Source: Chiua virens (Eukaryota > Basidiomycota > Agaricomycetes > Boletales > Boletaceae). Taken from it: a stretch of 64,000 nucleotides of DNA. The notes beneath the pieces were generated by a model. The model worked only from the letters and a program-made list of their open reading frames with translations, was not told the DNA's origin and searched no databases. Positions 33,201 through 45,593 of this stretch are shown here, one piece after another. A program made the translations under genes and the position numbers. The stretch covers positions 1,426,001 to 1,490,000 of the forward strand of contig JAHNUO010000001.1 in NCBI GenBank assembly GCA_019787685.1, given 5' to 3'. Each line of letters begins with the position of its first letter. Positions within the stretch are counted from its first letter, which is position 1.

Positions 33201-36200
33201 AAGTTGAGCCCTGGAACGAAATTGTCCGACGTTTTGTCACTGGAGCCATGTCTTACGGATCGATTTCAATGGAGGCGCACTCTACCCTAGCGGTCGCTAT
33301 GAATCGACTTGGCGGGAAATCAAACACTGGTGAAGGTGGCGAGGATGCGGAAAGATCCCAAGTCCTCCCTAACGGAGATACGATGCGATCCGCCATCAAG
33401 CAAGTTGCCTCGGGTCGCTTTGGTGTCACGTCAAATTATCTCGCTGATGCAGATGAACTGCAAATCAAGATGGCACAAGGCGCTAAGCCTGGCGAAGGTG
33501 GTGAGCTCCCGGGTCACAAGGTATCGGGATCAATTGCTCGCACTCGACACTCGACTGCTGGTGTTGGTCTAATCTCACCCCCTCCACATCACGACATTTA
33601 CTCCATCGAGGATCTTAAGCAACTCATCTACGACCTGAAGTGTTCGAATCCTCGTGCGCGCGTGTCGGTGAAACTGGTTTCGGAAGTTGGAGTAGGCATT
33701 GTTGCCAGCGGTGTCGCTAAAGCCAAAGCAGACCACATCCTCATCTCGGGTCACGATGGTGGTACAGGTGCCTCTCGCTGGACTGGTATCAAATATGCTG
33801 GTTTACCTTGGGAGTTGGGCCTGGCAGAAACCCACCAAACACTTGTTTTGAATGACCTCCGGGGTCGCGTTACTGTCCAGACGGATGGTCAGATTCGGAC
33901 GGGTCGTGATATAGCCATCGCTTGCTTACTTGGGGCAGAGGAGTGGGGTTTTGCCACAACGCCTCTTATTGCAATGGGTTGCATTATGATGCGAAAGTGT
34001 CACTGTAAGTCGTCTTTTCTTGTGTTCAGTGCCCTTGCTTACTCCTGCAATGCAGTGAATACCTGTCCTGTAGGTATCGCTACTCAAGATCCTCAACTTC
34101 GGACGAAATTTGCCGGTCAACCTGAGCAGGTCATCAACTTTTTCTACTATCTAGCCGAGGATCTTCGTTCAATCATGGCGAAACTTGGGTTCCGCACTAT
34201 CAACGAGATGGTTGGTCGTGCTGACATGCTGAAAGTCGATGAGAAGCTCCGCACAACCAAGACTGCTAAGCTTGATCTTTCCGCCGTGTTGAAGCCAGCA
34301 TGGCAAATGCGTCCTGGCGCAGCCACGTACCGTGTTCGTCAGCAGGACCACAAGCTTTACATTCGCCTCGACAACAAGTTTATCGACGAATCGGAGCCTG
34401 CCCTCACTAAGGGTCTTCCTGTTCACATTGAATGCGAAGTCACAAACACTGACCGCGCACTTGGCACCTCTTTGTCCCACCGTATCTCCAAATTGTATGG
34501 CGAAGATGGCTTGCCCAAGGACACTATCCACATTCGAATGCGCGGGTCGGCTGGTCAATCTTGTGGCGCATTCCTTGCACCAGGGATCACGATCGAATTG
34601 GAAGGTGACGCCAACGATTATGTCGGAAAAGGCTTGTCTGGAGGCCGCCTTATCGTGTACCCACCAAAGCAGTCAACGTTCAAAGCGGAGGAAAACATCA
34701 TCATAGGGAATGTCTGCTTATATGGCGCGACGTCAGGCGAAGCGTTCATTCGAGGTATAGCTGCAGAACGTTTTGCTGTCCGAAACTCTGGCGCGAACGC
34801 CGTCGTTGAAGGTACTGGGGATCACGGCTGCGAATATATGACTGGTGGGCGAGTTGTAGTTCTTGGCACCACCGGCCGCAACTTCGCTGCTGGAATGAGT
34901 GGAGGAATAGCCTACATTCTCGACACCGCTCACACGTTCGCCTCCAAGGTTAACATGGAGATGGTTGAACTTGGCAAAGTCACCGATCCCAAGGAGATTG
35001 CTACTCTTCGCAGTCTTATCGAGGACCATCGCCACTACACCAGCTCAGAGGTCGCCAACCGCGTCCTGAACGATTTCCATCATCTTCTTCCTCTCTTTGT
35101 CCGGGTCATGCCTCTGGATTACAAACGCGTTCTGGAGGAACAGGCTGTGAAGGAGAAGGAAGAAAAAATGCGTTTGAACGTTATTGACCTCGTTCCTTCC
35201 AGAACAGCTAGCCAGGTGGACCTTGCGTCAGAGGGACTTGAAGATCTTTTACTCCCCAAGGAGCCTACTTCGAGCACTTCCAATGCTTCCAATGTTCCCA
35301 GCCACTTCAAACGCCACGAACCTGCTGTTGGTGACATAGAGGATTCCCTCATGGACGAATCGGCGACCAAACGACTTCACAAATTGGACAAAACTCGCGG
35401 ATTCATGAAGTATCAGCGGCTCAATGAGGCGTACAGACCTCCCCGGAAGCGAGTCAAGGACTGGAAGGAGATCTCCACTCGTCTTACGGAAAGCGAACTC
35501 AAGTATCAATCTGCGCGATGCATGGACTGTGGTGTTCCCTTCTGTCAATCAGAGACTGGATGTCCGATTTCCAATATCATTCCCAAGTGGAACGACCTGG
35601 TCTTCAAGGGTCAGTGGAAAGACGCACTAAACCGGCTTCTTATGACGAACAACTTCCCCGAGTTTACGGGACGCGTCTGCCCTGCGCCATGCGAGGGTGC
35701 ATGTGTTTTGGGAATCAATGAGCACCCTGTTGGCATCAAAAGCATCGAATGTGCTATTATCGACAAGGTGTGGCTAACTTAATGGTACACCGTTTTGATG
35801 CTGAGCTTCGTAATCTCCAGGGCTTTGAGATGGGGTGGATGGTCCCTAACCCACCTTCGTTCCGCACAGGAAAGAGAATCACTATTATCGGATCTGGACC
35901 CGCAGGCCTCGCCTGCGCTGATCAACTGAACAAGGCCGGTCATTTGGTTACTGTATATGACCGAAATGACCGCATGGGTGGCCTGTTGATGTATGGAATT
36001 CCCAAGTAAGTGGGTTTAGTCCACGTTCTGTCACACCACTGAACTTGTTTTAGCATGAAACTTGACAAGGGGGTCGTACAGCGGCGGGTGGACCTCATGG
36101 CTGCTGAAGGCATTGTAAGCGCCTTGAATACGTTCTCCTTCATTGTCATTGATTATTTGTAAGACATTTGTACCGAATGCCCATGTCGGCGTCAACATCG

Positions 36201-37425
36201 ACGCGATTGCCTTGCACGAAGAGGATGATGCGGTTGTTATTTGCACTGGCGCCACTTGGCCACGAGACTTGAAGATCCCTAACCGTAACGTTGACGGTAT
36301 CCATTTCGCCATGGAATACTTGCAGGTAGGCTAGTTATCATCTCGGACGTTCCCTTTCTCAGTTGTTTCAGCTAAACACAAAATCTCTCTTGGACTCTGA
36401 GTTGAATGACGGCACATACATTGATGCCAGAGGGAAAGACGTCATCGTGATTGGTGGTGGTGACACTGGTAACGATTGTATCGGTACAGCCATGCGCCAT
36501 GGTGCCAAGTCTGTGACAAACTTTGAGCTGCTGCCCAAGCCACCGGGGAGCCGAGGAAGGGACAATCCATGGCCACAATGGCCTCGGTACGTTCTGTTGG
36601 TATCTAGTCATATGCGATGTTCACTGTATGTGCACATTGCAGGATTTTCAGGACCGATTATGGGCACACCGAAGTTGCGGCTCACTTCGGTAATGGTTAG
36701 TGATGGACGTGATTGCCTCTGTTCATCGTTAAGCTGTCTTTCAGATCCTCGTGAATATTGTATTTCTACCAAAGAGTTCGTCCTGGATGAGAGTGGCAAG
36801 TTGAAAGGGTTGAATACCAGTGTGTCTCTTGTGTGGATGACTGACGTTCTTGACTGACGGGCAATTATCACAGTCCGCGTCGAGTGGACCAAAGATTCTA
36901 ATGGGCGCTGGAAGATGGAGGAAGTTCCTGCCTCTGGGAAATTCTTCCCGGCCCAACTGGTCTTCCTTGCTCTGGGCTTCCTCGGACCCCAGGCCGAAGC
37001 TATCAATGCCCTCGGCGTGAAACAGGACGGACGCTCGAACATTCAAACGCCCCCCAAAGTGCGTACGATTGATATGCATTTCGCTAGTGTTGACACCGCT
37101 TGTAGAAATACGCGACGAACGTCGAGGGCGTTTTCGCCGCAGGGGACTGTCGCCGCGGACAATCGCTTATCGTTTGGGGTATCAAGTAAGTGGATAGACA
37201 TAACCATGTATATTCTCAAGCTGAACGTTTGTAGTGAGGGTCGTGGCGCTGCGGCCGAGGTGGATGCATGGCTTAGCGGGTCCTCACGGTTGCCCAGTGC
37301 TGGAGGTATCAAAGCTAGGGTGAGTAGAGGTTAGATCGCGATGTGTCATTGGCTGATCTATTATGACACAGACATTCGTGCCGCCTCCGAGCAAGTTGAA
37401 CGGCAGTGCAAAGGTCGAGGTGTAA
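30261..37425 (+). CDS. GLT1: glutamate synthase (NADH), single-chain GOGAT
   Basis: Makes two glutamate from glutamine and 2-oxoglutarate; central to nitrogen assimilation. The start at 30261 ([19 protein letters not shown]) gives a propeptide before the catalytic Cys of the class II amidotransferase domain ([16 protein letters not shown]). Then come [18 protein letters not shown], the central domain, and the FMN domain ([39 protein letters not shown]). Next are the 3Fe-4S cysteines [15 protein letters not shown], the G-x-x-x-G helix domain ([31 protein letters not shown]), and the C-terminal reductase part. That part has 4Fe-4S cysteines ([18 protein letters not shown]) and nucleotide sites ([39 protein letters not shown]). 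About eleven introns, all in phase. Full-length and intact, roughly 2,150 residues. Confidence 0.97.
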
Positions 37426-37713
37426 GGCATCAGTTGTGAGAGTGTACGGTCATGCACGGGGTCTAGAATCTGTTGTTTAGAATTGATCGTGCGGGGCACT
37501 GATTCTTGGTTACATATATCGTCCTGGTTGACATGTTTAGTTGTATATAGTGTACTACAATCAGTATTGTCGCAGTTGTCCTGCAGCTACCATTTCTTGG
37601 GCTCGGAATTTCTTACAATTGGGCATTTGGGAGTATACATACATGCAAGTATAGTAACAACATTAGCAATAGAACATAAAAAAAATCATAACCACTCTAA
37701 ATCGTTTTTCAGG

Positions 37714-38648
37714 TCATTCTTCGTAAATGCGAACGAAACCTTTTCCCCACTTTTCCATCACGGCACACCCCCCCTCTGTGGGTTGTGTGAAGGCGACTTG
37801 GCCTTTGGTTGGGTCAAGCGGACAGCCGTGTATGAAAGTGGCGGCTGCGGCAGACAATAACCGAGTCGCGATACCTTGACGCCGATGGGCCGACGGAACA
37901 AACAGCCGGGGTATGCCAAGTGGCGTGGGTAATGGCGTAGGATGACAAAAGAGACCGGAGGTTGCGTCGACGGCTACCAGGGACTGGGTTTGAGGGCGAG
38001 AGAATGCAGAATCGGGATTATATTCCGAGATGGAAGGTTCCGACGGCGCGATTGCCATGGCAGTGGATATGCGTTGAGCAATGACACAGCCTACAATCTT
38101 TTCCCGGTGGGAGTTCGACACTGTAGGGAGAAGGAAGAGGTATGCTTTTGAGGACTTGAGGATGGACTCGGTCAACGGCGGGGACGCGAGGGCGAGGTTG
38201 ATGGTTTCGAGAAGGTGGGTGAACTAGGGGTGCCGTCAGCGTGTCAGAAGGTTGGGGCGTGGTGCAAGAGATGGACCTTTGTGCCGATTTTGCCAGCGAG
38301 GCTAGCTGGGAAGCAGATGATCCGGCCCTTTGAGCCGTCCCTGAGTTTGACGTTGGTGGCAACCTCGTTGACACTGGCTTTGAGAGCCTCGCGCTCCTCC
38401 TCTTTGCGCCACTCCATGCCCCGCTGTACGCGTCCACAGTGTGTGCGATGGAGGGCCTCATCGTCTGGAGCACCCTTCGTGTAGGAGAGAACGCAGAGAG
38501 GGCATGTGCGCAGTACGGACGAGTCGAGTACGAAGTGGAGCTGGGTGAGGGTTTTCTGGTTAGTCTTTGGAGTGCTTGGCTTGCGAGCGACACGCTTTTT
38601 AGGGGGGGAGTCGCGTTTAGGAGTACGGGCGGAGTAGACACGGGTCAT
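37714..38648 (-). CDS. ECO1: cohesin acetyltransferase ECO1/ESCO
   Basis: Acetylates the Smc3 subunit of cohesin in S phase to establish sister-chromatid cohesion. The start at 38648 gives a basic N-terminus. A C2H2 zinc finger follows (CPLCVLSYTKGAPDDEALH, then H in RTHCG). The C-terminal GNAT-like domain has IGCVIAQ-type strand VGCVIAQRI, LFVPSAHRRQGIATRLL (acetyl-CoA loop), and GQVAFTQPTEGG. The last is the family hallmark (AFSQPT-like). One intron near 38220-38270 was found. The product ends KGFVRIYEE at 37714. Length is normal for fungi. It is divergent from the glucanase gene, with 130 bp between starts. Confidence 0.93.
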
Positions 38649-38778
38649 GAGAGAGCAAGCGCGTCCGCGGATCAGAGTGAGGGTATGATCACGTGAGCGA
38701 GACAGGTGGTGATGATTTAGATGTGGACTTACACATGGACCCGTTCTTATTTCCCGTCGACCATCTGTCTCTACGGAC
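38649..38778. promoter_or_regulatory. divergent promoter, ECO1 / exo-beta-1,3-glucanase
   Basis: 130 bp between the two start codons. It contains GATCACGTGAG near 38687-38697, with the CACGTG E-box that bHLH factors of the Cbf1 type bind. The link to either gene is inference. Confidence 0.45.
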
Positions 38779-41490
38779 ATGTCCCCCTCACCCTCACCAC
38801 ACATTCATTATGACCCTCTTCCCCTCTCACACGATCCACCTTCTCCCCTCCTCTCATCCACCTTCGATACCCCTCCCCTCGAAATGACAACCTTTCCAGA
38901 CAGCATACCCGAGTCTGTCACCCCTCGCTTTCTCCCCGCAGCTCGTTATCTCGACGGTAACAGCGAGTACCGTGACTCGTTCGTATCCCAAAACACCTTC
39001 CAGACCGCTCCTTCCGCCCCCAACTCCTCCGTCTACGCTCTCAACCCGCCCCCCGACGCGGGAAATATCGGGTATCGTGACGATCCTGCCTCCCTGAGCG
39101 AGACTGATCTTTCCGACTCTCCCCGTTACCTCGGCGAGAAACGTTCCCTATACCCCTCTCCAAGTCCAAAGTCCAGAAAACGTGCATTCCTAATATATGG
39201 TTCCATTATCGCGGCGATCATCATCGCCGTCGCAATCGCCATTCCTGTCTACCTTTCGCTCAAGCCGAAAGCAAATAACGCCACAAGTGCCCCGGCTACA
39301 ACCTCCGGTGGTGGAACTTCTGGCACTGGCAACGTTGCAACAGTCACAGGAGGAAACGGTAGCACTGTCACCACCGAGAATGGAACTACCTTCACCTACC
39401 TCAATGAATTTGGCGGTACTTGGTATTGGGATCCGAACGATCCTTTCAACAATGATGCCCAATGCAACTCTTGGACACCCCCTCTCAATCAGACATTCAA
39501 TTTTGGTACGAACAAAATATTCGGGTTAGTTATTCTCCATCACATCACATCTTTCCATCTTACAATCTGCCATAATAGTGTCAACCTGGGTGGTTGGCTT
39601 ACTACGGAACCCGTGAGTTTCCGACGCTCCCTTTTCGGCTTCATCTGACTTCTCTTTGCAGTTTATGCAAGTTTGCCGTCATTTTCCGTTCATTTCCGCC
39701 CAGCTCACGTTTTAGCACAGTTCACCCGCCCTTTATGAAAAGTACCAAGCTTCCACACCACAAGCAGTCGATGAGTGGACCTTGAGTGAAGCAATGGCAG
39801 CTGATACTGCCAACGGTGGTCTAAACCAGCTGGAGACCCACTACAAGACGTTTATTGTACGAGATCGCGTTTCAGCGGATTTTCTCCCTTTCTTATTCTT
39901 ATTCTTTTGATAGACAGAACAGGACTTTGCGGATATCGCAGGCGCTGGACTTAATTTTGTCCGAATTCCTCTTCCGTACTGGGCAATCGAAACCCGTTCT
40001 GGCGAACCTTTCCTCGCCAAAACTTCTTGGCAGTAAGTCTCGTGATACATTCTATTTCTTCTTGGCTGACAGATCAAAGATACTTCCTTAAGGCCATTCA
40101 GTGGGCTCGTAAATATGGCATTCGCATCAATCTTGACTTGCACGCTCTCCCTGGTAGTCAGAACGGCTGGAACCATTCTGGGAAGCTTGGCACTATCAAC
40201 GTGCTTAATGGTCCGATGGGTTTCGCAAATGCACAACGATCCTTGGATTACATTCGGATAATCGCTGAATTCATTTCACAGCCAGAGTATCGTGACGTTG
40301 TGGTCATGTTTGGTATCACAAACGAACCTGAGGGACCTATAGTTGGTCAGGATGCACTGTCCAGATAGTTGGTGTCATGGCCCCTTGATGTCTGGAATTT
40401 GTATGACTGATTGTTTCCAGTTATCTCCAGGCATATCAAAACGTCCGAACGGCGTCTGGAACAGGGGAAGGAAATGGGCCCTACGTATCCTTCCACGATG
40501 GTTTCTTTGCTCTTCCGGAATGGGCCGGTTTCCTGCCCAATGCCGACCGCACCGCTCTCGATGATCATCCATATCTTTGCTTCAGTACACAGTCTGATGC
40601 TCCGATGTCATCGTACGCTCAGACACCCTGCAATACTTGGGCTACCAATTTCAATACGTCAATGGGTGCCTTTGGTCTCACAGCCGCAGGGGAATTCAGC
40701 AATGCTGTCACTGATTGCGGATTGTGGGTGAATGGCGTGGGACTTGGCGCACGCTATGAGGGGACTTATACGGGCAGCTGGCCTGTCATAGGTAGCTGCG
40801 ACACTTGGACTGACTGGCAGACCTGGAACGCCACCATGAAGACGGGTATCATGAACTTTGCATTGGCGAGCATGGACGCTCTCCAGGTGTGTTGGTTTCC
40901 TGCTGTGCACAAGTCGCCTTCTCACGAACGATGCGTGATAGAATTGGTTCTTTTGGACTTGGAAGATTGGGCCTTCTTCGGCTACTGGTGTCGTCGAATC
41001 ACCACAATGGTCGTATTTGCTTGGACTACAAAATGGGTGGATGCCCCGCGATCCCCGCACAGCTTCCGGAACGTGCGCGAACAAAGACACATGGAACCCT
41101 CCATTGCAGGCCTGGCAAACAGGCGGAGCCGGCGCTGGACAGATTCCAGCTTCGGTGAGTCAAGAGTACTCCTGGCCGCCTGCCAGCATTAGCAATGCCG
41201 GAGCGGTAACTTCACTCCCCTCTTACACGCCCACTGGTGTCGTCGCCACGTTGCCACCTCCTACTTTCACGTACAGCTCTGGAAAGTCCGTCAAGACCGC
41301 GAATGCGGGGAATGGATGGCAAAATCCCTCTGACAGTGCTGGTGAGATGGTTGCCATTGCGACGTGCAGCTACCTTGATCCGTGGATTGGCCCGAACGCA
41401 GCACCTCCTTTACCCTTGTGCCAGGGCGGAAGTGCTGCTCGGGCTGTACCCAGGTCTGCTGCAATCACCCCTCCACCTCGGGTGCTATGA
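38779..41490 (+). CDS. membrane-anchored exo-beta-1,3-glucanase (GH5 subfamily 9)
   Basis: Cell-wall glucan hydrolase of the EXG type. The start at 38779 gives a cytosolic N-terminus of about 135 residues, one membrane helix (IYGSIIAAIIIAVAIAIPVY) and a Thr/Ser/Gly linker, so a type II orientation like yeast EXG relatives with anchors. The GH5 core reads GVNLGGWLTTEPFISPALYE, WQYFLKAIQWARKYGIRINL, DLHALPGSQNGWNHSG, then acid/base Glu in VMFGITNEPEG, then nucleophile Glu in AAGEFSNAVTDCGLWVNGVG, then WTDWQTWN and WFFWTWKIG. It ends CSYLDPWIGPNAAPPLPLC and AITPPPRVL at 41490. Many small introns; the FI of TEPFISPAL lies on a 5-nt exon (39662-39666), followed by a GC-AG intron (39667-39720). Confidence 0.95.
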
Positions 41491-43025
41491 CGTCAGTCCG
41501 TGGACTCTTCTTTGTGTAAATTCTTAATGGGCTTGTGGATTGAACGTTGGACGCTGAGTATTTTCTCATTACGGGACCTCCGCGTGATACAAGTTGTTCG
41601 ATGATACCTTACGGATCTCACGGGAGTTACGGACACCCTCTCTGATTTTTATCTTGGACGATTTTATATTTACCTAACTTGATGTACACCTTCGTTCTCA
41701 AAGATACAAAGCAACTAAACTCTGGGGTTAATGTCATCCGGGATCAGTGTTCCCCGCACGTAGTGGCATAGCGATCTTCGAGGTCTTCCTGCCCGCCAAA
41801 CCCCCCTTCAAAATCACGCTCCGCGTTTGGCGTAGTGTCCCTTGTGCCCTGAGCTGACATGGCACAGGGTTGACGTTGAGCCTGCTCCTGTGTCGAGATG
41901 AGACGTCAGAGTGCAGCGCAAATGCCTCGGACGATGCAGGGTCACTTTTTCATGATCACACCTCTCGCGTTCCCCTTGCGCCTTGTTCTTGGGTGCGTCC
42001 GCGTCCTACCAGATGAGATGAGCTGCGGGTATGAGATCACATTGAAGAGAGCTGCCACCGCACCATGTCACTGAAAATGCCAGCGTGGCGTTTGGCGATG
42101 TAAAGCGATTTGATATTGAATCCGACACGGTTTCAAGGGTTTAGACGGACACGTTGTGGCGGCATCATAGTTTCAACGTGCCGTGCACGTTCAGGGTCAG
42201 TTTCACGGTCATTTACGCTCATTAAAAAAACGATTCTCATCTCTCTCGTCCGCGGACGAGCATGAAGCCCGATCCGAAAAGGTATCCTAAAGGAAAGAAG
42301 GAAGAAAAAGGAATAGAATGTGACGCAGCCCTGCTGCGGCCAAGGCTAAGGATACAAAACACGAGTAATATCATCTAGATGGTGAATACCCAAGATCCAG
42401 ATGTGACTCATTATCCGATGGTAACACATGAACGAAGGCGAGGTCGCCACCATATCAAAGCATGACGATGCAAGTGACGTTCATAAACAACATATCATCA
42501 TCCCGGACACCGAAAGCCGCGACCTCCGCACCTCCAGGACGTCACGATGCGAGAGCACCGATCGGTTGGCTAAAAATGCGTCGTGGCATATGACCGCATC
42601 GAGCGGCGCGTTTAATGGCTGATTGTGAGATTTTGGCACACGACCACACCGATTCGTCGCGATTCGCGGGGGATCGAGATGGCGTGACTGGGTCGTTCAA
42701 CGATGCATGGCGGCGTTGTCGGACTATCGGAGAACTATGACCGAAAGGTTTTTTGGAAAGTATAGAGTGTGATGTATGGGTTTGCGATAGCGATAGCGAT
42801 AATGAGAAAGTGGAATGGATTTTTGCGGTGAAACGAGAAGTGATAGATATAGAACCGAGGGTCGAACCACATAGCGTTTTCAAATCGCCAGCGCTCGTTG
42901 GCCGACCGATCCCCAACTCCACAAGCGTCCGGAGCGACGAACGTGTGGACAAAGCAGATGGGGGTGGAACTGGGTTGACGATGAAGCCGAGCTCGTACGA
43001 AGCCTAGAAAGCAAATCAATACTCG
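41491..43025. other. 1.5-kb intergenic region
   Basis: No recognised gene apart from a 38-codon minus ORF listed separately. It includes an A-run (42224-42231) and GA-rich stretches around 42290-42320. I found no tRNA-like cloverleaf or repeat array. Confidence 0.5.
41744..41860 (-). CDS. possible 38-residue micro-protein or exon
   Basis: ATG 41860 to stop 41744. The composition (QGTRDTTPNAERDFEGGFGG, then QEDLEDRYATT) is charged, Gly-rich and protein-like rather than random. The ATG overlaps a possible acceptor (CATGTCAG), so it could be the last exon of a longer small gene. No known family. Low confidence. Confidence 0.3.
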   Translation of the reverse strand: MSAQGTRDTTPNAERDFEGGFGGQEDLEDRYATTCGEH

Positions 43026-43682
43026 TCAAACATGACAGGCGAAGTTGATACGGACCGTTAGCGGCTCTAAAGGGGAGACGGATGCGGAATTTGCCGATCC
43101 GTGTTCACTTTCACGGAACACACGGCGCAAGTCTCGGACGCCTGAAATCCGCCTCAACTTGGACCGTTGGGCTTCCGGTGGAGCGTCACGGAGCTCCTCA
43201 TTCTCTCCATCTCCATCTTCACACGTAGCGGGTATCGACATGATCACCGAAGCGGTGCGATGGCGAAGCCTCTGGACGCGCCGGGCAGTCCTTTGGCCAG
43301 GCTCGTGTAATGAGTAGAGAGCGTGGGATGAACACGACTCTGACAGTCGAGTAGGGAGGTCAAATTCGAAGGATGTGCTGATATCAGGTGAGAACTGGTG
43401 GGTAGAGAGTGATTGGGAGACGCGATGAGAGAGGAGCGTTGCAGACGATGCGGTACGCTGATCTAGATCACTCTCAAGAGCGATCTCGTCCACGGGGTCC
43501 AGAAGATCATTATAGTCGAAATTAGCTTGCGAGGTGGAACTATATACTGGGAGTGAGGATGAGCTGTAAATCCTGGAATGCCATGAGCGTGTCGAGGGGC
43601 CGGCGCGTTCGCAAGAGCATGAGTCGAACAGACAAGGCTTCTTGAGAGGTCGGATGGCTTGGAAGTCGTTCTTGCACGACAT
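43026..43682 (-). CDS. hypothetical Ser/Arg-rich protein
   Basis: Open from ATG 43682 to 43026, 218 codons. The first stretch has clustered cysteines (CLFDSCSCER). It is then Ser-rich with DYNDLLDPVDEIALESDLD, and has an acidic patch (CEDGDGENEELRDAPPE) followed by basic KLRRISGVRDLRRVF. It looks like a disordered regulatory protein, with no domain I can name. The frame also stays open upstream of the ATG without another ATG. It is divergent from OMA1, with 264 bp between starts. Confidence 0.55.
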   Translation of the reverse strand: MSCKNDFQAIRPLKKPCLFDSCSCERAGPSTRSWHSRIYSSSSLPVYSSTSQANFDYNDLLDPVDEIALESDLDQRTASSATLLSHRVSQSLSTHQFSPDISTSFEFDLPTRLSESCSSHALYSLHEPGQRTARRVQRLRHRTASVIMSIPATCEDGDGENEELRDAPPEAQRSKLRRISGVRDLRRVFRESEHGSANSASVSPLEPLTVRINFACHV

Positions 43683-43946
43683 AGTTCGCGCGATGGATGC
43701 GGTATGGTAGTAGTACAAGTTGATGTTCGGTGTGAACGTAAGTTGATTTTTGACCGAATTGAGAACGGGCCGTTCGGTTATCAGACAGCCATGAGGCAGT
43801 CGATGGTGACCTGGGAAATTGAGCGCTCCATCAGAATCATTGAGAAGGTCGACCTTGACCGGGACTGGTACTACATTGTAGTAAGTACCTACCACTTGGT
43901 AAGTCGACCCCTTGTTTGGCAATAGCAAGCTTGGAGTGTCGTCATC

Positions 43947-45484
43947 ATGTCCTCTCGCATAACGTTTCTTGGACTCGCGCAGTTGCGCAACCAGCTCCGT
44001 CGCACCTTCCCTCGTCTACCTACTATACATCCATTGCGTGCACCGGCACACTTGCGGTCATCGTTCTTGCGACCTCACCGCCAATTCTCAGAGTCATCTC
44101 GCCCTCGGGTCCAATACACGCGCTTTTCTGACGGCGGGTACACCTATTACACTCGTCGCCCCGATCGAGACAGAGTCGCAAAGATCCTCGTCTTCGTTAC
44201 CGCCGCCGGTGTGGTCTATTACGTTGCACAGTACGTTTGACAACCCGATCCACTTCATGCCGAGATCCCCGTTCACGAAAACTCCACCCCCTAACCAGCC
44301 TCGAACAAGTGCCAGAAACGGGTCGATGGCGGTTTATGGACATCAGTCCCAAGTATGAAGCCACGCTCGAAAAATCTTCTTATGCGATGCTCCTGTCCGA
44401 GTTTGATGGCAAGATTTTGCCGCCGCATCACCCTATTACGCGACATGTCCACCGGGTCGTGTCTAACCTCTTGGAGGCTTCCGACCTTGGCACCCTTCAC
44501 GCTCACAGTCCTCGCCCCAAGGTGACAGATGACAACGGGTTTTGGCAAGACGATCCATTTGGTGCCGAACCGACACACAACGCCCCAGATAAAGTTAGCA
44601 GAGAATGGAACCTGCTTGTCGTCGACGACCCCAAAATGATCAATGCCTTAACGAGCTATGGTACGCCGCACCAACGATCCTTGTCACCCACTCCAACCCC
44701 CGTTTCTTCAGGTACCATCGTCGTTTTTACAGGAATTCTGCCGGTTTGTAGGGATGAGCAGGGATTGGCAGCTGTCATTGGTCATGGTACGTGTTTGCGC
44801 TTCTTCACCCTGTGTAACCCTTGTCAATTTTTGTGGATCAGAGATTGGGCACACTAGTACGTCCCACCCGTGACCTCTCGTGATCCATGTTCACGCGTCT
44901 TCAGTCGCACGCCACGCATCAGAGCGCTATTCATCCAGCAAGATATTGCTTGTGCTCGCAACGTTGCTTTCAGCAGTCGGCTTCGACTTTGGCATGGCTA
45001 GGCTGCTGAACTACATCATATTCTCCCTCCCGAATTCGAGAACACAGGAATTGGAAGGTAAGTGTGGTGATAGGGGTAGTCCAGGTAATCAAGTAATCGG
45101 ACATGACAGCTGATACACTTGGCATGGGCATTGCTTCGAAAGCTTGTTACGACCCTCAATCCGCGGTAGAGTGATTTTCTTTCTTGATTTTGCTGTTACT
45201 GTTGTGTAACGTCTGCTTGCAGGATGCATACGCGCTTGGCGAGAGCCAATGAGAGCGGCGTATTGGGTCGTATTGAGCTTCTAAACACACATCCACTACC
45301 GGAACGTCGCATCAAGGTAAGCATGGTCGTACACTTGGTCGCAGATGTAATAAACGGCTTCAACGCGCAGCATCTTGAAGAACTCGTACCAGAAGCTAAC
45401 GAGATACGCGCTGCCAGCCCTCGGTGTGCTGGTGTCCGTGAATCTATTGAGCAATTTCTTGGAAGTGTTAATCGGTGGGGTTGA
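43947..45484 (+). CDS. OMA1: OMA1 mitochondrial inner-membrane metallopeptidase (M48)
   Basis: Zinc endopeptidase of inner-membrane quality control. The start at 43947 gives an Arg-rich targeting region (LRNQLRRTFPRLPTI), then a membrane helix (VAKILVFVTAAGVVYYVAQ). The M48 core follows: PETGRWRFMDISPKYE, WNLLVVDDPKMINA, TIVVFTGILPVCRDEQGLAA, zinc site HEIGHTIARH, a membrane-like segment (ILLVLATLLSAVGFDFGMA), third ligand in ELEADTLGMG, THPLPERRIK, and the end LGSVNRWG. Six introns, all in phase with GT-AG. Normal length for fungal OMA1. Confidence 0.95.
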
Positions 45485-45593
45485 TGAGCATTCACGGAAG
45501 AGAGAAATGCTCGAGTAAAATACTATTCACCAAGTACAAGACTGATGTGCGAAAGAACGCTCCCTACAACCATAACAACTTAACACAGAATAA

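Noticed and set aside
37681..37690. A-run downstream of GLT1 as a possible retrotransposed tail
   Set aside because: It is short, lies between two convergent genes and has no target duplication; ordinary 3' sequence is enough.
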